A stretch of 64,000 nucleotides of DNA from Hyphomicrobium_A sp963722495 (GCA_963722495.1 CAVRND010000022.1:154817-218816); one strand, 5' to 3'. Numbered from the stretch's first letter, positions 34,797-47,087 are shown. Program-made: numbers and translations. The notes: a model not told the origin generated them from the sequence alone.

Positions 34797-35081
34797 ACTT
34801 CGTTTTTGTCCGTACACTCAGATAAGCGTCAGTAGCGATCGCCTCGATGTGAGGCCTCGCGCGAAACTTTAAAAGAAGGCTGCCCACGCCTCGGTGTTCT
34901 GAAAAGCTCGTGCAACGCACGGCCACCCGCCGCTATTGCGCGCTTCCCTCGCTCTTCCCTAGCCTGAGGCTGGCGCCGTATTGTGGCGCAACGGCGGCAG
35001 TGTTCGCCCAATTCGTGGCCCGTTCGCCACATCTCACAATTGAGCGTTAACCGTCTGCAAAAGGGGCGGCGAAAATGCGGC

Positions 35082-37861
<2,780 letters not shown>

Positions 37862-37982
37862 TTGGGTGGAAATCTCTGGGGGCGAGCGAGACCAGCGGTC
37901 CTACGCTCTCCGTTCCCGCGCTGTCAACGGAAACGGCAGGCGCCGCCGAGCCGGCGGCGCGCTTGCAGACCGGCGATGCGCA

Positions 37983-39228
37983 TCAGGATTTGGCCGGATC
38001 CTTGCCGTCGCCCTGCGTCGTCTCGGTCAACTCGCTGCGCAGCGCATCTTCGACGATGCGCGGCATGTTGTCGGCCAGCCATTGGCGCAGCATGGGGCGC
38101 AGCAGCTCGGCGGCGGCACGGTCCATTTTGGGCGGCGCGCCAGGTAGCGCTCGATACGTCGGCCGTATCGGAGCTGACGGGCGCGCCTGCGGACGCGATG
38201 GCGTCGGCGACGGCTTTTTTGGCGCCAATGCCGCCGATGAAGGATGCGCCGGACGTGAACACTGACAGGGCGCCAGGCTGCTGCTGCACGAGATCGACGA
38301 CCGCGTCGAGCAAGGCTTCAGTCTGGGCCGAGCCGGCTTCCGTTTTGGCAGCAGCCGGCTTTTCCGCGGCCGCCAGCGGTGCCGGTTCGGCGGGGGCGGC
38401 GGGCGTCTCGGCCTTAGCCACCTTTTCTGCACCGATCTTCTCTGGCACAGGCTCGACCACCGACGGCGCGGTTTCAACAGCGGGTCTCGGTGTCTCGCGC
38501 ACAGGACGCGGGAACGGCGCCACGTTAGCGGCGGTGCTGCCGTTGAGGCCTGACACAGAGCGCATGGGCAGCACGCGCGGCTCCTCGGCCGGCTGTTCCG
38601 CCTTGCTCTCGAGTTTCTGGGAGTCCGCCTTCGAAGCGGGCTCGGCGTTCGCCTGGGACGCGGACTTGGCATCGGCCGCGACGGACGCCGACTTGGCCGA
38701 TCGGTCCTCACGCTGCGGCACCACGGTGCCGAAGTCGAACGACAGAAGCTCACGCTTGCCTTCAGGCGGCACGGGCGTTTGCTCATTGCGCCAATCGGGG
38801 AAATTCGGCAGACGCGGTCCGCTGGTATCACCTTGCACCGCGCCGGATTCCGGCAGCGTGTGCAGATTTGCACTCGTCGTCTGCGCTTCGCTCAGCGGAT
38901 CGGCGTTGCGCGGCCCCTTGTCGAGGACGCTGGCGATCTCCTGCTGCAGGGATCGGCGCTGATCGGACAGCGCGGTCGCGACCTTGAGGGCATCGGCCAG
39001 ACTATTGAAATTCGAACTGTGACCGCCGGCGGGCTGGGCCGCGGGCGAGGCGTTCTGGCGACTGTTGACGTCACTGACCTGCGACGTGGACCGAGACTCG
39101 CCAAAAGGTGTCCGCCCCATCTGGTCGGGCATCGGGCTTGGACCCGGCCTGTCGTCAGAGATCATCTTGCGGATGGAAGAGAGGATCTCTTCCATGCTGG
39201 GCTCGGACGCCAACTGCGGCTTACTCAT
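37983..39228 (-). CDS. popZ: PopZ-like polar organising protein (DUF2497), one frameshift
   Basis: ATG 39228 opens MSKPQLASEPSMEEILSSIR, the conserved N-terminal partner-binding helix of PopZ. A long acidic Pro/Ala/Glu-rich disordered linker follows. After one extra base near 38133 the C-terminal oligomerisation helices appear in the next frame: MDRAAAELLRPMLRQWLADN and MPRIVEDALRSELTETTQG. PopZ forms a polar matrix that anchors the ParB-parS centromere in Caulobacter. The linker (about 290 residues) is much longer than in Caulobacter, as in Rhizobiales. It lies between valS and tolC, the typical place in the order. Confidence 0.88.
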
Positions 39229-39488
39229 GAGGTGCCATCCTCTACACGCGCCACCGCCCGCTCGCGGTGCAGCGCTTCCCCGGTCGTACAACGGCGCTGC
39301 CTGCCCATCAATAAGGCTACGCAACCTTGGCGGCCGGAGCTTCCACCACACACCCTCGGGCGCACGCGCCCTCGCTCCGGCAGGCAAATCCGCTTACGTC
39401 TAGGGGATATGGCTAGCCGCCATCCTTGGCAGCTCTGTGGCGCGACCGCGCGTCGCGCCCATTTTCAGCTGGCTTATTTTGTGGGGAC

Positions 39489-41010
39489 CTATTTCACGGG
39501 GTCCCAGCCCTGCTCGGCCGACGGCGCGGCCTCGAAGGTCTCGGTACGGCCATCGCCATACGTGATCGACAGGCCGATCCACTTACGCCGCACCTCTTTG
39601 TAGTGAACGTTGGGGTCGTAGACGTAGGCGGCGGCACCGATCCAGGCGGCATCGAGCCGGCCCATTGAGCCAAGAACGCTGTAGGCGGCGACGACCAGAT
39701 TGCGGCGCGTCGTCTCCAGATTGACCTGCGAGTTGAGGTATTCGAGCTCAGCGTTCAGCACGTCGAGCAGCGTGCGCTGGCCGACCTTCTCTTCCTCGCG
39801 GACGCCTTGCAGCGCCACCTTGTTCGATTCCACCGCCACGCGATCAGATTCCAGCTGGGCGCGCGCGGCTTCGAGCTGCGACCAGGAGGCGACGACGTTC
39901 TGCGTCTGCTCGGTACGCACCTGCTCGATCTGCTGCATGACGCCGAGGTGGTTCTGTTTGGCCTGACGTACGCGTGCGTAAACGTCACCCGCCTCGTAGA
40001 TCGGGATGATGGCGCGCCCAACCAGGGTCGATGTGGTCTCGAACTCGGTCCGTCAGTTGCGAAGTTCCGAAGCGATCGTTGTAGCTGGCCTCGAGCTGCA
40101 CGGTCGGCAGCAGCTCGCCGCGGATCTGCTCGATCGTATATTTGGCGGCCTGCTCACGGAACAGAGCCGCGACGACGAGGGGATCTTCATTGTTGCTGAC
40201 GCCGATGGCGTCCTGCAGTTGTTTCGGCAGAAAGCTCTCCGGCGTGCCCGGCCACGCCAGCCCGCTCGGCGGGTGACCGATGACGAGCTGATAACTGCCG
40301 CGGCTCGTGCGCAGGTTGGCGCGCGCGGCGTCGAGGCGCGATACGGCATCGGCGCGGCGGGCTTCGGCCTGCGCCACGTCCGTGCGCGTCACCTCGCCGA
40401 CGGCGAAGCGGTCCTGCGCCGCTTTCAATTCGCGGGACAGCACGTTGACGTTGTTCTCGTTGAGCCGGACGAGCTCTTGGTCGCGCACGACGTCCATGTA
40501 GGCGGTGACGGCCTGCAGCAGCACGCTGCGCTCCACGTCGCGCAGAACCTCGCGCTCGGCGCGGACATTGGCTTCCGCCGAGTTCACCGCGTTGTAGGTG
40601 CGAAACCCGCTGAAGATCGGCTGCACGGCGTTGACGCCGTAGCCGCGCGGCTTGGTGACGCCGTCGAACAGTGACGACGGGCGCTGGTCGTTGCGCTCGA
40701 TGCCGATGTCGGCGTTGCCGGTGACCGTGGGCCGATAGCCGGACATGGCGCGAGCCACGTCCTCGTCGGAAGCCCGCTGGAACGCGCGCTGCGCATCGAG
40801 ACGCGGGTTGTAGCCGTAGGCGGCCGAAAGCGCGTCTTTCAGCAACTCCGCCGCGGCCGGCGCGGCAAGACCGAAGCCAAACGCCAACCCAAGAACGATC
40901 AAACCTCCGGCCCGCCGTGCGCCTTGCGCGCGGTGCGTGCCGTATGCGGACAACCTACCCAAGAGGAAAACCCATTGTTGTTGACGCTTATTCTGGATGG
41001 CCGTCGGCAT
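39489..41010 (-). CDS. tolC: TolC-family outer-membrane efflux protein, one frameshift
   Basis: ATG 41010 with a GGGGGAATG ribosome site opens a signal region (GLIVLGLAFGFGLAAPAAAE), then two halves of the OEP family: LLKDALSAAYGYNPRLDAQR, GNADIGIERNDQRP, LQAVTAYMDVVRDQELVRLN, QDRFAVGEVTRTDVAQAEAR, and in the second half GQRTLLDVLNAELEYLNSQV. One extra C near 40045 (GACCGAG for GACGAG) shifts the frame; downstream it reads ETTSTLVGRAIIPIYEAGDV. Corrected it is about 506 residues. It provides the outer-membrane channel for tripartite efflux or type I secretion. Confidence 0.9.
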
Positions 41011-41263
41011 CACATTCCCCCAGCCATACCCACGCGGGCTTTCCCCGAGCCCGTAACAATTCGCAGGTTCCAGAGTAAGTCTGGGGAATGGATGGTGATT
41101 TGTGTAGTGCCTGGGGAGGGAAGGTGGAAAACCCCTGTGGCTGCGTTGCTGCAATCCCACACCAACTCGCGGCACGCCGACGCAGGTCGCAGAGCCAAGA
41201 GGCCGGAATGGCCCGCGAATAGCCCGTATACGCAAAACCGTCGTAAATCGGCCGCGCCGGATA

Positions 41264-41936
41264 CTAAAGCACAAAAACCGGTTCACGCTCGAAGCCTGGC
41301 AGCACCGGGGCTGCGGCGTCAAACGCAGTCCATGCGTCGATGGAGCGACCAAGCCGCCGCCAGATGGTGGCTTTGCCCAATCCGTCCTCGACGACAACGG
41401 CGACGAGACGCCCACCGTCCTTCAGCTGATCGAACAGCGTTTCGGGGGGTGCGGAAACCGCTCCCTGCACGACGATCACGTCATAAGGCGCCTTGGCGGC
41501 CCACCCGGCGGTCAACTCGCCGACGACGACAGCAGCATTACCTAGCGCGAGGGCGGCAAGGTTGGTTCGCGCCTGCTCGGCAAGCTTGATGTCGCTCTCG
41601 AGCGCAACCACGGTCTTCGCCATGCCGGCGAGCACGGCCGCCGAATAGCCGCTGGCGCAACCGACATCGAGCACGCAGTCGCCCTCCCCGAAGTCGGCGA
41701 GTTGCAGCAGCTTCGCCAGCACGCGCGGCGCCAGCAGCCAGCGGCGCTCGGCGCCTTGACCCGGCGGGGCTCAGCGGCACGGCCTCATCCATATAGGCCA
41801 GCGCCGCCATCGGCGCCGGCACGAAACGTTCGCGCGGCAGCTCGCGCATCGCCCGCAGGATACGCTTGTCGGTCACGTCGCTCGTCAGGACCTGGCTTTC
41901 GACCATGTTCGTGCGTTGCGTCGCGGCGTCGACCAT
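41264..41936 (-). CDS. pcm: Protein-L-isoaspartate O-methyltransferase, one frameshift
   Basis: ATG 41936 follows GAGGGAA. The first part reads TQRTNMVESQVLTSDVTDKR and RERFVPAPMAALAYMDEAVP; one extra T near 41760 then shifts the frame, and the second part has the SAM site VLDVGCASGYSAAVLAGMAK and VALESDIKLAEQARTNL. The gene repairs isoaspartyl residues in aged proteins. Two families of this fold exist in Alphaproteobacteria; this is the one usually found upstream of tolC, not the one beside surE. Confidence 0.85.
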
Positions 41937-42142
41937 CGTTCCCTCGCAATCGGGTTTCGTTCGGTGTTTGAGCGTGCTCTGCGGGGAGCTTAGCTGAGTA
42001 CGCGCCAATTCGCGACGGGGCGTGCGGTCTCGTGGAGCGGTTTCTCCGCCGGTCCGCGATCGGCCACCGGCGTGCTTTCCAGGCTCCGATCCGTATGTTA
42101 CACGGCGCATTCCTTGCGCGCTTCGGCGTCGCCGGGTGGATT

Positions 42143-42216
42143 GGCCACGTGGCGGAGTGGTTACGTAGCGGACTGCAAATCCGCGCACCCCGGTTCGATT
42201 CCGGGCGTGGCCTCCA
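42143..42216 (+). tRNA. tRNA-Cys (GCA)
   Basis: A complete cloverleaf can be drawn: acceptor GGCCACG/CGTGGCC, D arm from GGCGGAGTGGTTACGTAGC, anticodon stem GGACT/AATCC region with GCA in the loop, T arm CCCGG-TTCGATT-CCGGG, and encoded CCA at 42214-42216. The 3' 47 bases are repeated at 43043-43089. Confidence 0.93.
42170..42216 (+). repeat. Direct repeat at tRNA-Cys 3' end (attL/attB side)
   Basis: The 3' 47 bases of tRNA-Cys, starting GGACTGCAAATCCGCGC and ending GTGGCCTCCA, recur at 43043-43089 with two mismatches. Identity continues a few bases past the CCA (AATCCC). This is the usual crossover site for tyrosine recombinases that use tRNA genes. Confidence 0.8.
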
Positions 42217-42224
42217 ATCCCTAG

Positions 42225-42455
42225 CGCAGGCTTTTCCAACATTTCCGAACCTCGGCGGAGGCCACGCGGGCCGCCGCCATCTCGGGGCTCCGCGATCTAC
42301 GCGGAACGGCCGCCACGCGGCTCTCTGAGGGCGGCTGCACGCCGCAGGAGATCGCGACGGCCACCGGCCACGGCCTGCGCGACGTGGCTGCGATCCTAGT
42401 TCGCTACTTGGGACGCAGCGAAAAGATCGCACGGACGGCGATCGGGAAAGTTTGA
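42225..42455 (+). pseudogene. Truncated tyrosine integrase (C-terminal fragment)
   Basis: Directly after the tRNA-Cys, an open frame without a start codon encodes the last 76 residues of a phage-type integrase: DLRGTAATRLSEGGCTPQEI, TATGHGLRDVAAILVRYLG and RSEKIARTAIGKV before TGA at 42453. Motif R (RGTA), box TGH and the final Tyr (VRYLG) are visible, but the His of the HxxR motif is replaced by Arg (RDLRG). The N-terminal two thirds are missing, so it is inactive. It marks a decayed integrative element in tRNA-Cys. Confidence 0.85.
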
Positions 42456-42478
42456 GAAGGCTAGAGCGTAGCGCGGCA

Positions 42479-42856
42479 TCATTGCTGCCCACCGACAGTC
42501 TTCAGGTGGAAGTCCAGCTCATCCTGATAGTTGATGTTTTGAGCCGCTTGGCGCCAGTCCCCAACAGGGATGAACTGCCCGTGCCCGTGCGCGTGCGCAT
42601 CATTCGCGGCCGGTACGTGAGGTATTTCTTGCGCTGTCGGGAACAGGCCAATGCTGCACGCCAGCGCCTGCAATTCAAGAAAGATCTCAGCACGACGTGC
42701 CTGATGTTGAGTATTTAAATTCCGAATTTCTTGAACAAGCTGGTCGTCCACCTGCCTGAGTGCATCTCCCAACGCCTTGACGAGTGACTGTTCATTCTTG
42801 GTCGTGTGCGTAAGGATCGCACTCATCTCGTCCATGTGCTGGAGCAGCTTCGACAT
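42479..42856 (-). CDS. Hypothetical coiled-coil protein of the tRNA-Cys element
   Basis: ATG 42856 gives 125 residues: MSKLLQHMDEMSAILTHTTK, a helical N-terminal half with heptads (SLVKALGDALRQVDDQLVQE), then a His-rich segment (AHAHGHGQF) and a conserved-looking end DELDFHLKTVGGQQ. It lies between the two copies of the tRNA 3' repeat, so it is probably cargo of the lost element. Base composition is noticeably less GC-rich than flanking genes. I recall similar hypothetical proteins in Rhizobiales but no function. Confidence 0.65.
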   Translation of the reverse strand: MSKLLQHMDEMSAILTHTTKNEQSLVKALGDALRQVDDQLVQEIRNLNTQHQARRAEIFLELQALACSIGLFPTAQEIPHVPAANDAHAHGHGQFIPVGDWRQAAQNINYQDELDFHLKTVGGQQ

Positions 42857-43042
42857 TATCCGACACCCCGTTGTCGCTAAATCACAATGCAATCATAGCG
42901 GCCCACACGGTTTCCGGCTGCAGCACCACTGGAAAACCTGGGGGTAACAAGTCCAGGACCGTTTTTCCAAAGCGCCCGTAACCCATTGATCTGCCGTCGC
43001 CCGTTTTCTTGACCGTCCGTTGAAATTGCTCACTTAAGTTCT

Positions 43043-43089
43043 GGACTGCAAATCCGCGCGGCCCGGTTCGATTCCGGGCGTGGCCTCCA
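43043..43089 (+). repeat. Direct repeat of tRNA-Cys 3' end (attR side)
   Basis: These 47 bases match the 3' end of tRNA-Cys (anticodon stem to CCA) with two mismatches. No 5' half precedes them (the upstream bases CACTTAAGTT do not pair as an acceptor), so it is not a working tRNA. It is the likely far attachment site of the element that carried the integrase stub at 42225-42455. Confidence 0.8.
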
Positions 43090-43203
43090 ATCCCCAGCGC
43101 GCCTCAGCCGCGCTTTCCGAGCATTTTACCGAACCTTTGACGAGCGCCGCAGCTGGTGGAACGCTTTCTTAGGGCCTCATCGCCGTAGCTCGGCTAATGC
43201 CGG

Positions 43204-43791
43204 ATGCTACGCAAATCACCCCACCGTCACTGGCGCCGATCGATGGGTCTGCCCGATCCTCGCGGCCGCCGCGACCCGCGCGCCGCCGACGGCATCGGAC
43301 GATCTTCACACGCGCGCCGCCGCCGTCTCATCGGCGGCATTCTGCTCGCTTGCCTCTGCTTTGCTGCCGTCGCCGTCTGGGAGCGGCTTACGGAGCCCAA
43401 GGGTGAAAATCGCGACGGACCCGTCGCCCTATGCTCCGGATTTCAACGCCGGACCTGCCTCATCGACGGCGATACGGGGCGCGACAACGGCAAGAAGTGG
43501 CGCCTGATCTCTATCGACACGCCGGAGCTGTCGGAGCCCGAGTGCGAGAATGAACGTCGCGTTGGCACCGCGGCGCGCGATAGGTTGCGCGATCTGCTCG
43601 CCGGCGGTTATCGCATCCGCCCAAGCGGGCGCGACGATCCGCACGGGCGCTCCCTGGTCGACATCGAACTGCCGGACGGCCGCGACGTCAGCCGCGTGCT
43701 GCTCGACGAAGGGCTCGCCCAGAAATGGCCAAACCGGGGGAACATCTGGTGTGACCGCTACACCGGCAGCCCTTCGCGACCCCGAGGATGA
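43204..43791 (+). CDS. SNase-like (thermonuclease family) protein with N-terminal membrane anchor
   Basis: The 195-residue protein has an Arg-rich start, one transmembrane helix (RRLIGGILLACLCFAAVAVW) and a periplasmic SNase-like domain: CLIDGDTGRDNGKKWRLISI, DTPELSEPECENERRVG and GRDVSRVLLDEGLAQKW. The three family sections for nucleic-acid cleavage are present, including the two Asp and the Arg around DPHGRSL. It probably degrades DNA or RNA outside the cytoplasm. It ends one base before the next gene begins. Confidence 0.78.
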   Translation: MLRKSPHRHWRRSMGLPDPRGRRDPRAADGIGRSSHARRRRLIGGILLACLCFAAVAVWERLTEPKGENRDGPVALCSGFQRRTCLIDGDTGRDNGKKWRLISIDTPELSEPECENERRVGTAARDRLRDLLAGGYRIRPSGRDDPHGRSLVDIELPDGRDVSRVLLDEGLAQKWPNRGNIWCDRYTGSPSRPRG

Positions 43792-43792
43792 C

Positions 43793-44200
43793 GTGGACGC
43801 AACCATCATTCCGACCATGCGCTATCGCGATGCCGCGAAGATGATCGATTGGCTGGGCGCGGCATTCGGCTTTGCGCGCCGCATGGTGATCGACGACGGC
43901 AATGGCGGCGTGGCGCACGCCGAGCTCACCCTCGGCAACGGCATGATCATGCTCGGCTCGGCGCGCGATGACGACTTCGGCAAGCTGCAGGCGACGCCTG
44001 CAGCGCTCGGCGGCACCACGCAGAGCCCGTACATCGTCGTCGCCGATGTCGCAGCCGCCTACACGAAAGCCAAGGCGGCGGGCGCCGAGATGATTGGTGA
44101 TATCCGGCAACAGAGCTACGGGCGCGACTTTTCGTGCCGCGATCCCGAAGGCCACCTCTGGAACCTCGGCGATTACAACCCCTGGACCTACACCGGCTAA
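43793..44200 (+). CDS. VOC-family (glyoxalase-like) protein
   Basis: GTG 43793 follows GAGGA; the product has 135 residues, beginning VDATIIPTMRYRDAAKMIDW. It has the paired beta-alpha-beta-beta-beta units of the VOC fold: VAHAELTLGNGMIMLGSARD and, in the second half, VVADVAAAYTKAKAAGAEMI with FSCRDPEGHLWNLGDYNPW. The PhnB/glyoxalase-bleomycin type usually binds a metal or small molecule; the substrate is unknown. It follows the SNase gene by one base, so the two are probably cotranscribed. Confidence 0.82.
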   Translation: MDATIIPTMRYRDAAKMIDWLGAAFGFARRMVIDDGNGGVAHAELTLGNGMIMLGSARDDDFGKLQATPAALGGTTQSPYIVVADVAAAYTKAKAAGAEMIGDIRQQSYGRDFSCRDPEGHLWNLGDYNPWTYTG

Positions 44201-44204
44201 GCGT

Positions 44205-44229
44205 GGCCCCCCGCGGCCGGCGGGGGGCC
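44205..44229 (+). terminator. GC-rich terminator-like hairpin
   Basis: A 10-bp perfect stem, GGCCCCCCGC and GCGGGGGGCC, with a five-base loop follows the VOC gene stop by four bases. No U run, so a factor-dependent or pausing hairpin is possible. Confidence 0.6.
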
Positions 44230-44349
44230 GTACGCGGGCCTTGATTTAGGGACCCGAGTGTGGGAATGCAGACGCCCGCCCGCAGGGGCGGCCGCCGCCT
44301 AAGGCGCTGGCCCGTCTCGGCGCTTTCTGCTAAGAGGCGCGACGCTTAT

Positions 44350-44424
44350 TCCGTGGTAGCTCAGTGGTAGAGCATCCGACTGTTAATCGGACGGTCGTAG
44401 GTTCGAATCCTACCCACGGAGCCA
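44350..44424 (+). tRNA. tRNA-Asn (GTT)
   Basis: Acceptor TCCGTGG/CCACGGA, D arm GCTCAGTGGTAGAGC, anticodon arm CCGAC-TGTTAAT-CGG with GTT, T arm GTAGG-TTCGAAT-CCTAC, and encoded CCA (44422-44424). The arrangement is complete. Confidence 0.95.
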
Positions 44425-44455
44425 GCTCCGCCGCGCCATAGGTAGAACCTCCCCG

Positions 44456-45199
44456 CTACTGCGTCCTGCGCCTTCGGAAGATGACATCGCCGTGCCACGG
44501 CAAAGTCGCCTCGCAATGCGAGACGAGGTCATACCCCATGGCATCGAAGATCGTCTTGATGTCCGCGTAAAGCGCGCCACCCTCGTAGATTGGCTCCTTC
44601 GAGATCTCGCACTCACACAGCTCGAAGTGTCGAACGTAGCGGCCCATGCCGGCGAGGACGGCCGCCTCGTGGCCCTGTACGTCCAGCACCAGCAGCGAGC
44701 GCGCCTTCGACGACGGCTCAAGGCCGATCTGGTCCAGGATGGATTCAAGCGTGCGCGTGCGCAGCTCCACTGCCTTGCCCATCGTGTCGAGGCCCGGCCA
44801 ACGCCTCTTCAGGCATTTGGTCGGCGGATACACGGATGAGGAGGCGCCATCGTTGTTGAATCGGTGGAAGGCGATGGTTTGCGCCTCCGTCTCGGAAACC
44901 AACGCACAGATGGCGACGTGGTCGACCGAAGCGTCGATCGGTTTGACCGCTTCGAGACGTTGCACCAGTCGCGCATACGTTTCGGGATCGCCCTCGACCC
45001 AGATAATGCGCCGCGCCCCGAGCGCTCTATAGCCGTCTGCTTCCTGAGCAAGATGCGCACCGACATGCACGACGAGTTCGATCGCGCCGGCCCCTCGAAG
45101 GTACTCCCTCGCGAAATTCCTCGGCTTGCCGAGAATCGCTCTGCGAAGCCCCGACGCAATACGCCCGCGTAACGCTAGAAAATAGCTTCGAATATGCAT
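44456..45199 (-). CDS. FkbM-family methyltransferase
   Basis: From ATG 45199 the product has 247 residues. SAM-binding elements are VVHVGAHLAQEADGYRALGA and RRIIWVEGDPETYARL, and the FkbM motif LLVLDVQGHEAAVLAGMGRY is clear. The C-terminus (IKTIFDAMGYDLVSHCEAT) is also typical. FkbM enzymes methylate hydroxyls on sugars or polyketides, so a role in surface polysaccharide is likely; no glycosyltransferases are adjacent. It starts downstream of tRNA-Asn on the opposite strand. Confidence 0.82.
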   Translation of the reverse strand: MHIRSYFLALRGRIASGLRRAILGKPRNFAREYLRGAGAIELVVHVGAHLAQEADGYRALGARRIIWVEGDPETYARLVQRLEAVKPIDASVDHVAICALVSETEAQTIAFHRFNNDGASSSVYPPTKCLKRRWPGLDTMGKAVELRTRTLESILDQIGLEPSSKARSLLVLDVQGHEAAVLAGMGRYVRHFELCECEISKEPIYEGGALYADIKTIFDAMGYDLVSHCEATLPWHGDVIFRRRRTQ

Positions 45200-45298
45200 C
45201 GCCACCGACCCCAAAAATGGGCCGATGGACTATGACACGGCGCGCCAGTGACTCCTACTGACGGTTGCATCAGCTAGTTGCAACACCGGCGCCGCGGA

Positions 45299-46705
45299 TC
45301 AAGGCGCCAGCGTCACGGCGGGAGGGGGCTCGTTGGGATCGCGGTCCATCTCGGCGATCTGATCGACGTTGCCGTCGCGGCCGTAGATGTCGGGACGGAA
45401 CACCACTTCTCCGTCACGCTCGGCCCAGGCGGTGATGTAGACGAAATACACCGGCACGGGGCGCGTCAGGTTGACGTCGATCGCCTGACCACCTTCGACG
45501 ATCTGCTGCGCCCGGCCCGGCTGACCATAGCCCTGCTCGTAGCTGGCCAGCCAATCTACCAGATCGAACACGCCCTCGACGCGCACGCAACCGGCGCTGA
45601 AAGCGCGCGAGCGCTGCTTGAACAGCGGCTTCATCGGCGTGTCGTGCATATAGACGGTGTGCACGTTCGGCATGTCGATGCGCACGAGACCCAACGCGTT
45701 CTGCGGCCCCGGATCCTGACGGAACTTGAGCTTCTGCGCTTCCGGAGAATTCCAGTCGACTGTCTGCGGATCAACCTCGCGATTGCCGGCCGGATCGAGC
45801 ACGCGGATCTTCTCGTTCTGCAGGTACCCCGGCTCCTTGAGCAGACGCGGGATGAGATCGAGATGCGCGACGCTGTCAGGCACGCGCCAATACGGGAAGA
45901 AGTTCAACGCCCGGATGGTCGCCTTCACCGACGGCGTCTGCCGCTCGGTACGTCCGACGATGACGCGATGCCGCTGCTGGACCTCGTACTTGGCGACCGC
46001 CTCCAACTGGAAGGCGGGCACGTTGACGAGCACGTAGCGCTCCTCGGTCGGCGTCGCCATCAATTCGCGGATGCGGCCGAGGTTCATGCGCAGCTGAGCG
46101 ATGCGCTGGTCGACGGTCATGTTCAGCGCGGGATAAGTCGAACGCTCGACGCGGCCGGTCGGACGCAGGCCATTACGGCGCTGGTAGCGGCGCACAGCCT
46201 CGGTCAGATCGCTGTCGAACGTGTATGAGTTGTAGCCGTCGTTACGCCGCGGCATGTCCCCGCTCATCTGCAGCCGGCGGCGCAGCAGCGGCACGCGCTC
46301 GTCGTCCTCTCCCTCGCGCATCATGCGTCCGGGCGGAACGATCGGCCAGCCGCCGTTGTCGGCGATCTGCTGATACTTGGCGATGGCGGCGTCCATGGCG
46401 GCGACCATCTCGTCGCTGCGCATCGGCATGGCGTCGGGGCGAAGATCATCGAGGGTCTCGTCCCTCTGGGCGGCGCGATCGCGCACCGCGTCTTGCTGCC
46501 GGCGTCCGGAGTAGTCCGGTGTGCCGGAGCCCGTCAGGCTTTCCCACCAATTTGCCTGCGCAGCCTGCCCGTGTGCCGGTGCACCAAGCAAGACGACACT
46601 GAACAGGCCGGCAAGAGCGCACATGGCTAGGCTGTAGGACTCGGCACCGCGCTTGAAGAGATGGTGCGAACCGAAGAGCCGCGCGGAGGCGCGAAATGCC
46701 AGCAT
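45299..46705 (-). CDS. L,D-transpeptidase (YkuD), YcbB-type, first copy
   Basis: The 468-residue protein has a signal/anchor segment (LAMCALAGLFSVVLLGAPAH), an N-terminal domain, a peptidoglycan-binding unit (DLTEAVRRYQRRNGLRPTGR) and a YkuD catalytic domain with YMHDTPMKPLFKQRSRAFSA then GCVRVEGVFDLVDWL, that is, the His and the catalytic Cys. It makes 3-3 cross-links in the murein. A second, paralogous gene lies at 55.6-56.9 kb. The start is at 46705. Confidence 0.9.
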   Translation of the reverse strand: MLAFRASARLFGSHHLFKRGAESYSLAMCALAGLFSVVLLGAPAHGQAAQANWWESLTGSGTPDYSGRRQQDAVRDRAAQRDETLDDLRPDAMPMRSDEMVAAMDAAIAKYQQIADNGGWPIVPPGRMMREGEDDERVPLLRRRLQMSGDMPRRNDGYNSYTFDSDLTEAVRRYQRRNGLRPTGRVERSTYPALNMTVDQRIAQLRMNLGRIRELMATPTEERYVLVNVPAFQLEAVAKYEVQQRHRVIVGRTERQTPSVKATIRALNFFPYWRVPDSVAHLDLIPRLLKEPGYLQNEKIRVLDPAGNREVDPQTVDWNSPEAQKLKFRQDPGPQNALGLVRIDMPNVHTVYMHDTPMKPLFKQRSRAFSAGCVRVEGVFDLVDWLASYEQGYGQPGRAQQIVEGGQAIDVNLTRPVPVYFVYITAWAERDGEVVFRPDIYGRDGNVDQIAEMDRDPNEPPPAVTLAP

Positions 46706-46911
46706 GAATCCGTCCTGATTTTTACTGCGACAGCCGCAAACCCCAGCCGCCGGAACGGCACCACTGTCCTGGCGCCGCGCCCGCTTCGGCTCCTACACTC
46801 CAATTGCCTCAATAGCCGCCAGGATATGGCCAAACCAAGACGATTGGACGCCGCTAACTTGTACCGCTGGAGGATGCCCCCTGACGCGATGCGATTTGGT
46901 CGCAGTGAGCC

Positions 46912-47078
46912 TAGTGTGATGATCGAGAAGTCCGCTACGTCATGCTCGGCTGGGTAGTGAGGCGGACTTCTCGATCTGAAGCACACTAGAGAGCATTAAC
47001 TTGGCTAGTGTCCTTCAGATCGCGAAATTCGTTCTACCCCTGCCGCCCACCGAGACGAATTTCGCGATCAGGACACTA
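46912..47078. repeat. Dispersed double-hairpin repeat, copy 2
   Basis: Same structure as at 2992-3160: TAGTGTGATGATCGAGAAG to a 3' arm ending CACACTA, a 17-base spacer GAGAGCATTAACTTGGC identical in both copies, then TAGTGTCC...GGACACTA with the long GATCGCGAAATTCGT stem. It differs from copy 1 by a handful of substitutions and a two-base deletion. It ends nine bases before the thiL stop, between two convergent-facing ends. Confidence 0.9.
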
Positions 47079-47087
47079 GAGTTCAAG

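Noticed and set aside
43043..43089. Possible second tRNA-Cys
   Set aside because: Only the 3' half is present and no acceptor 5' strand or D arm precedes it, so it is an attachment-site duplicate.
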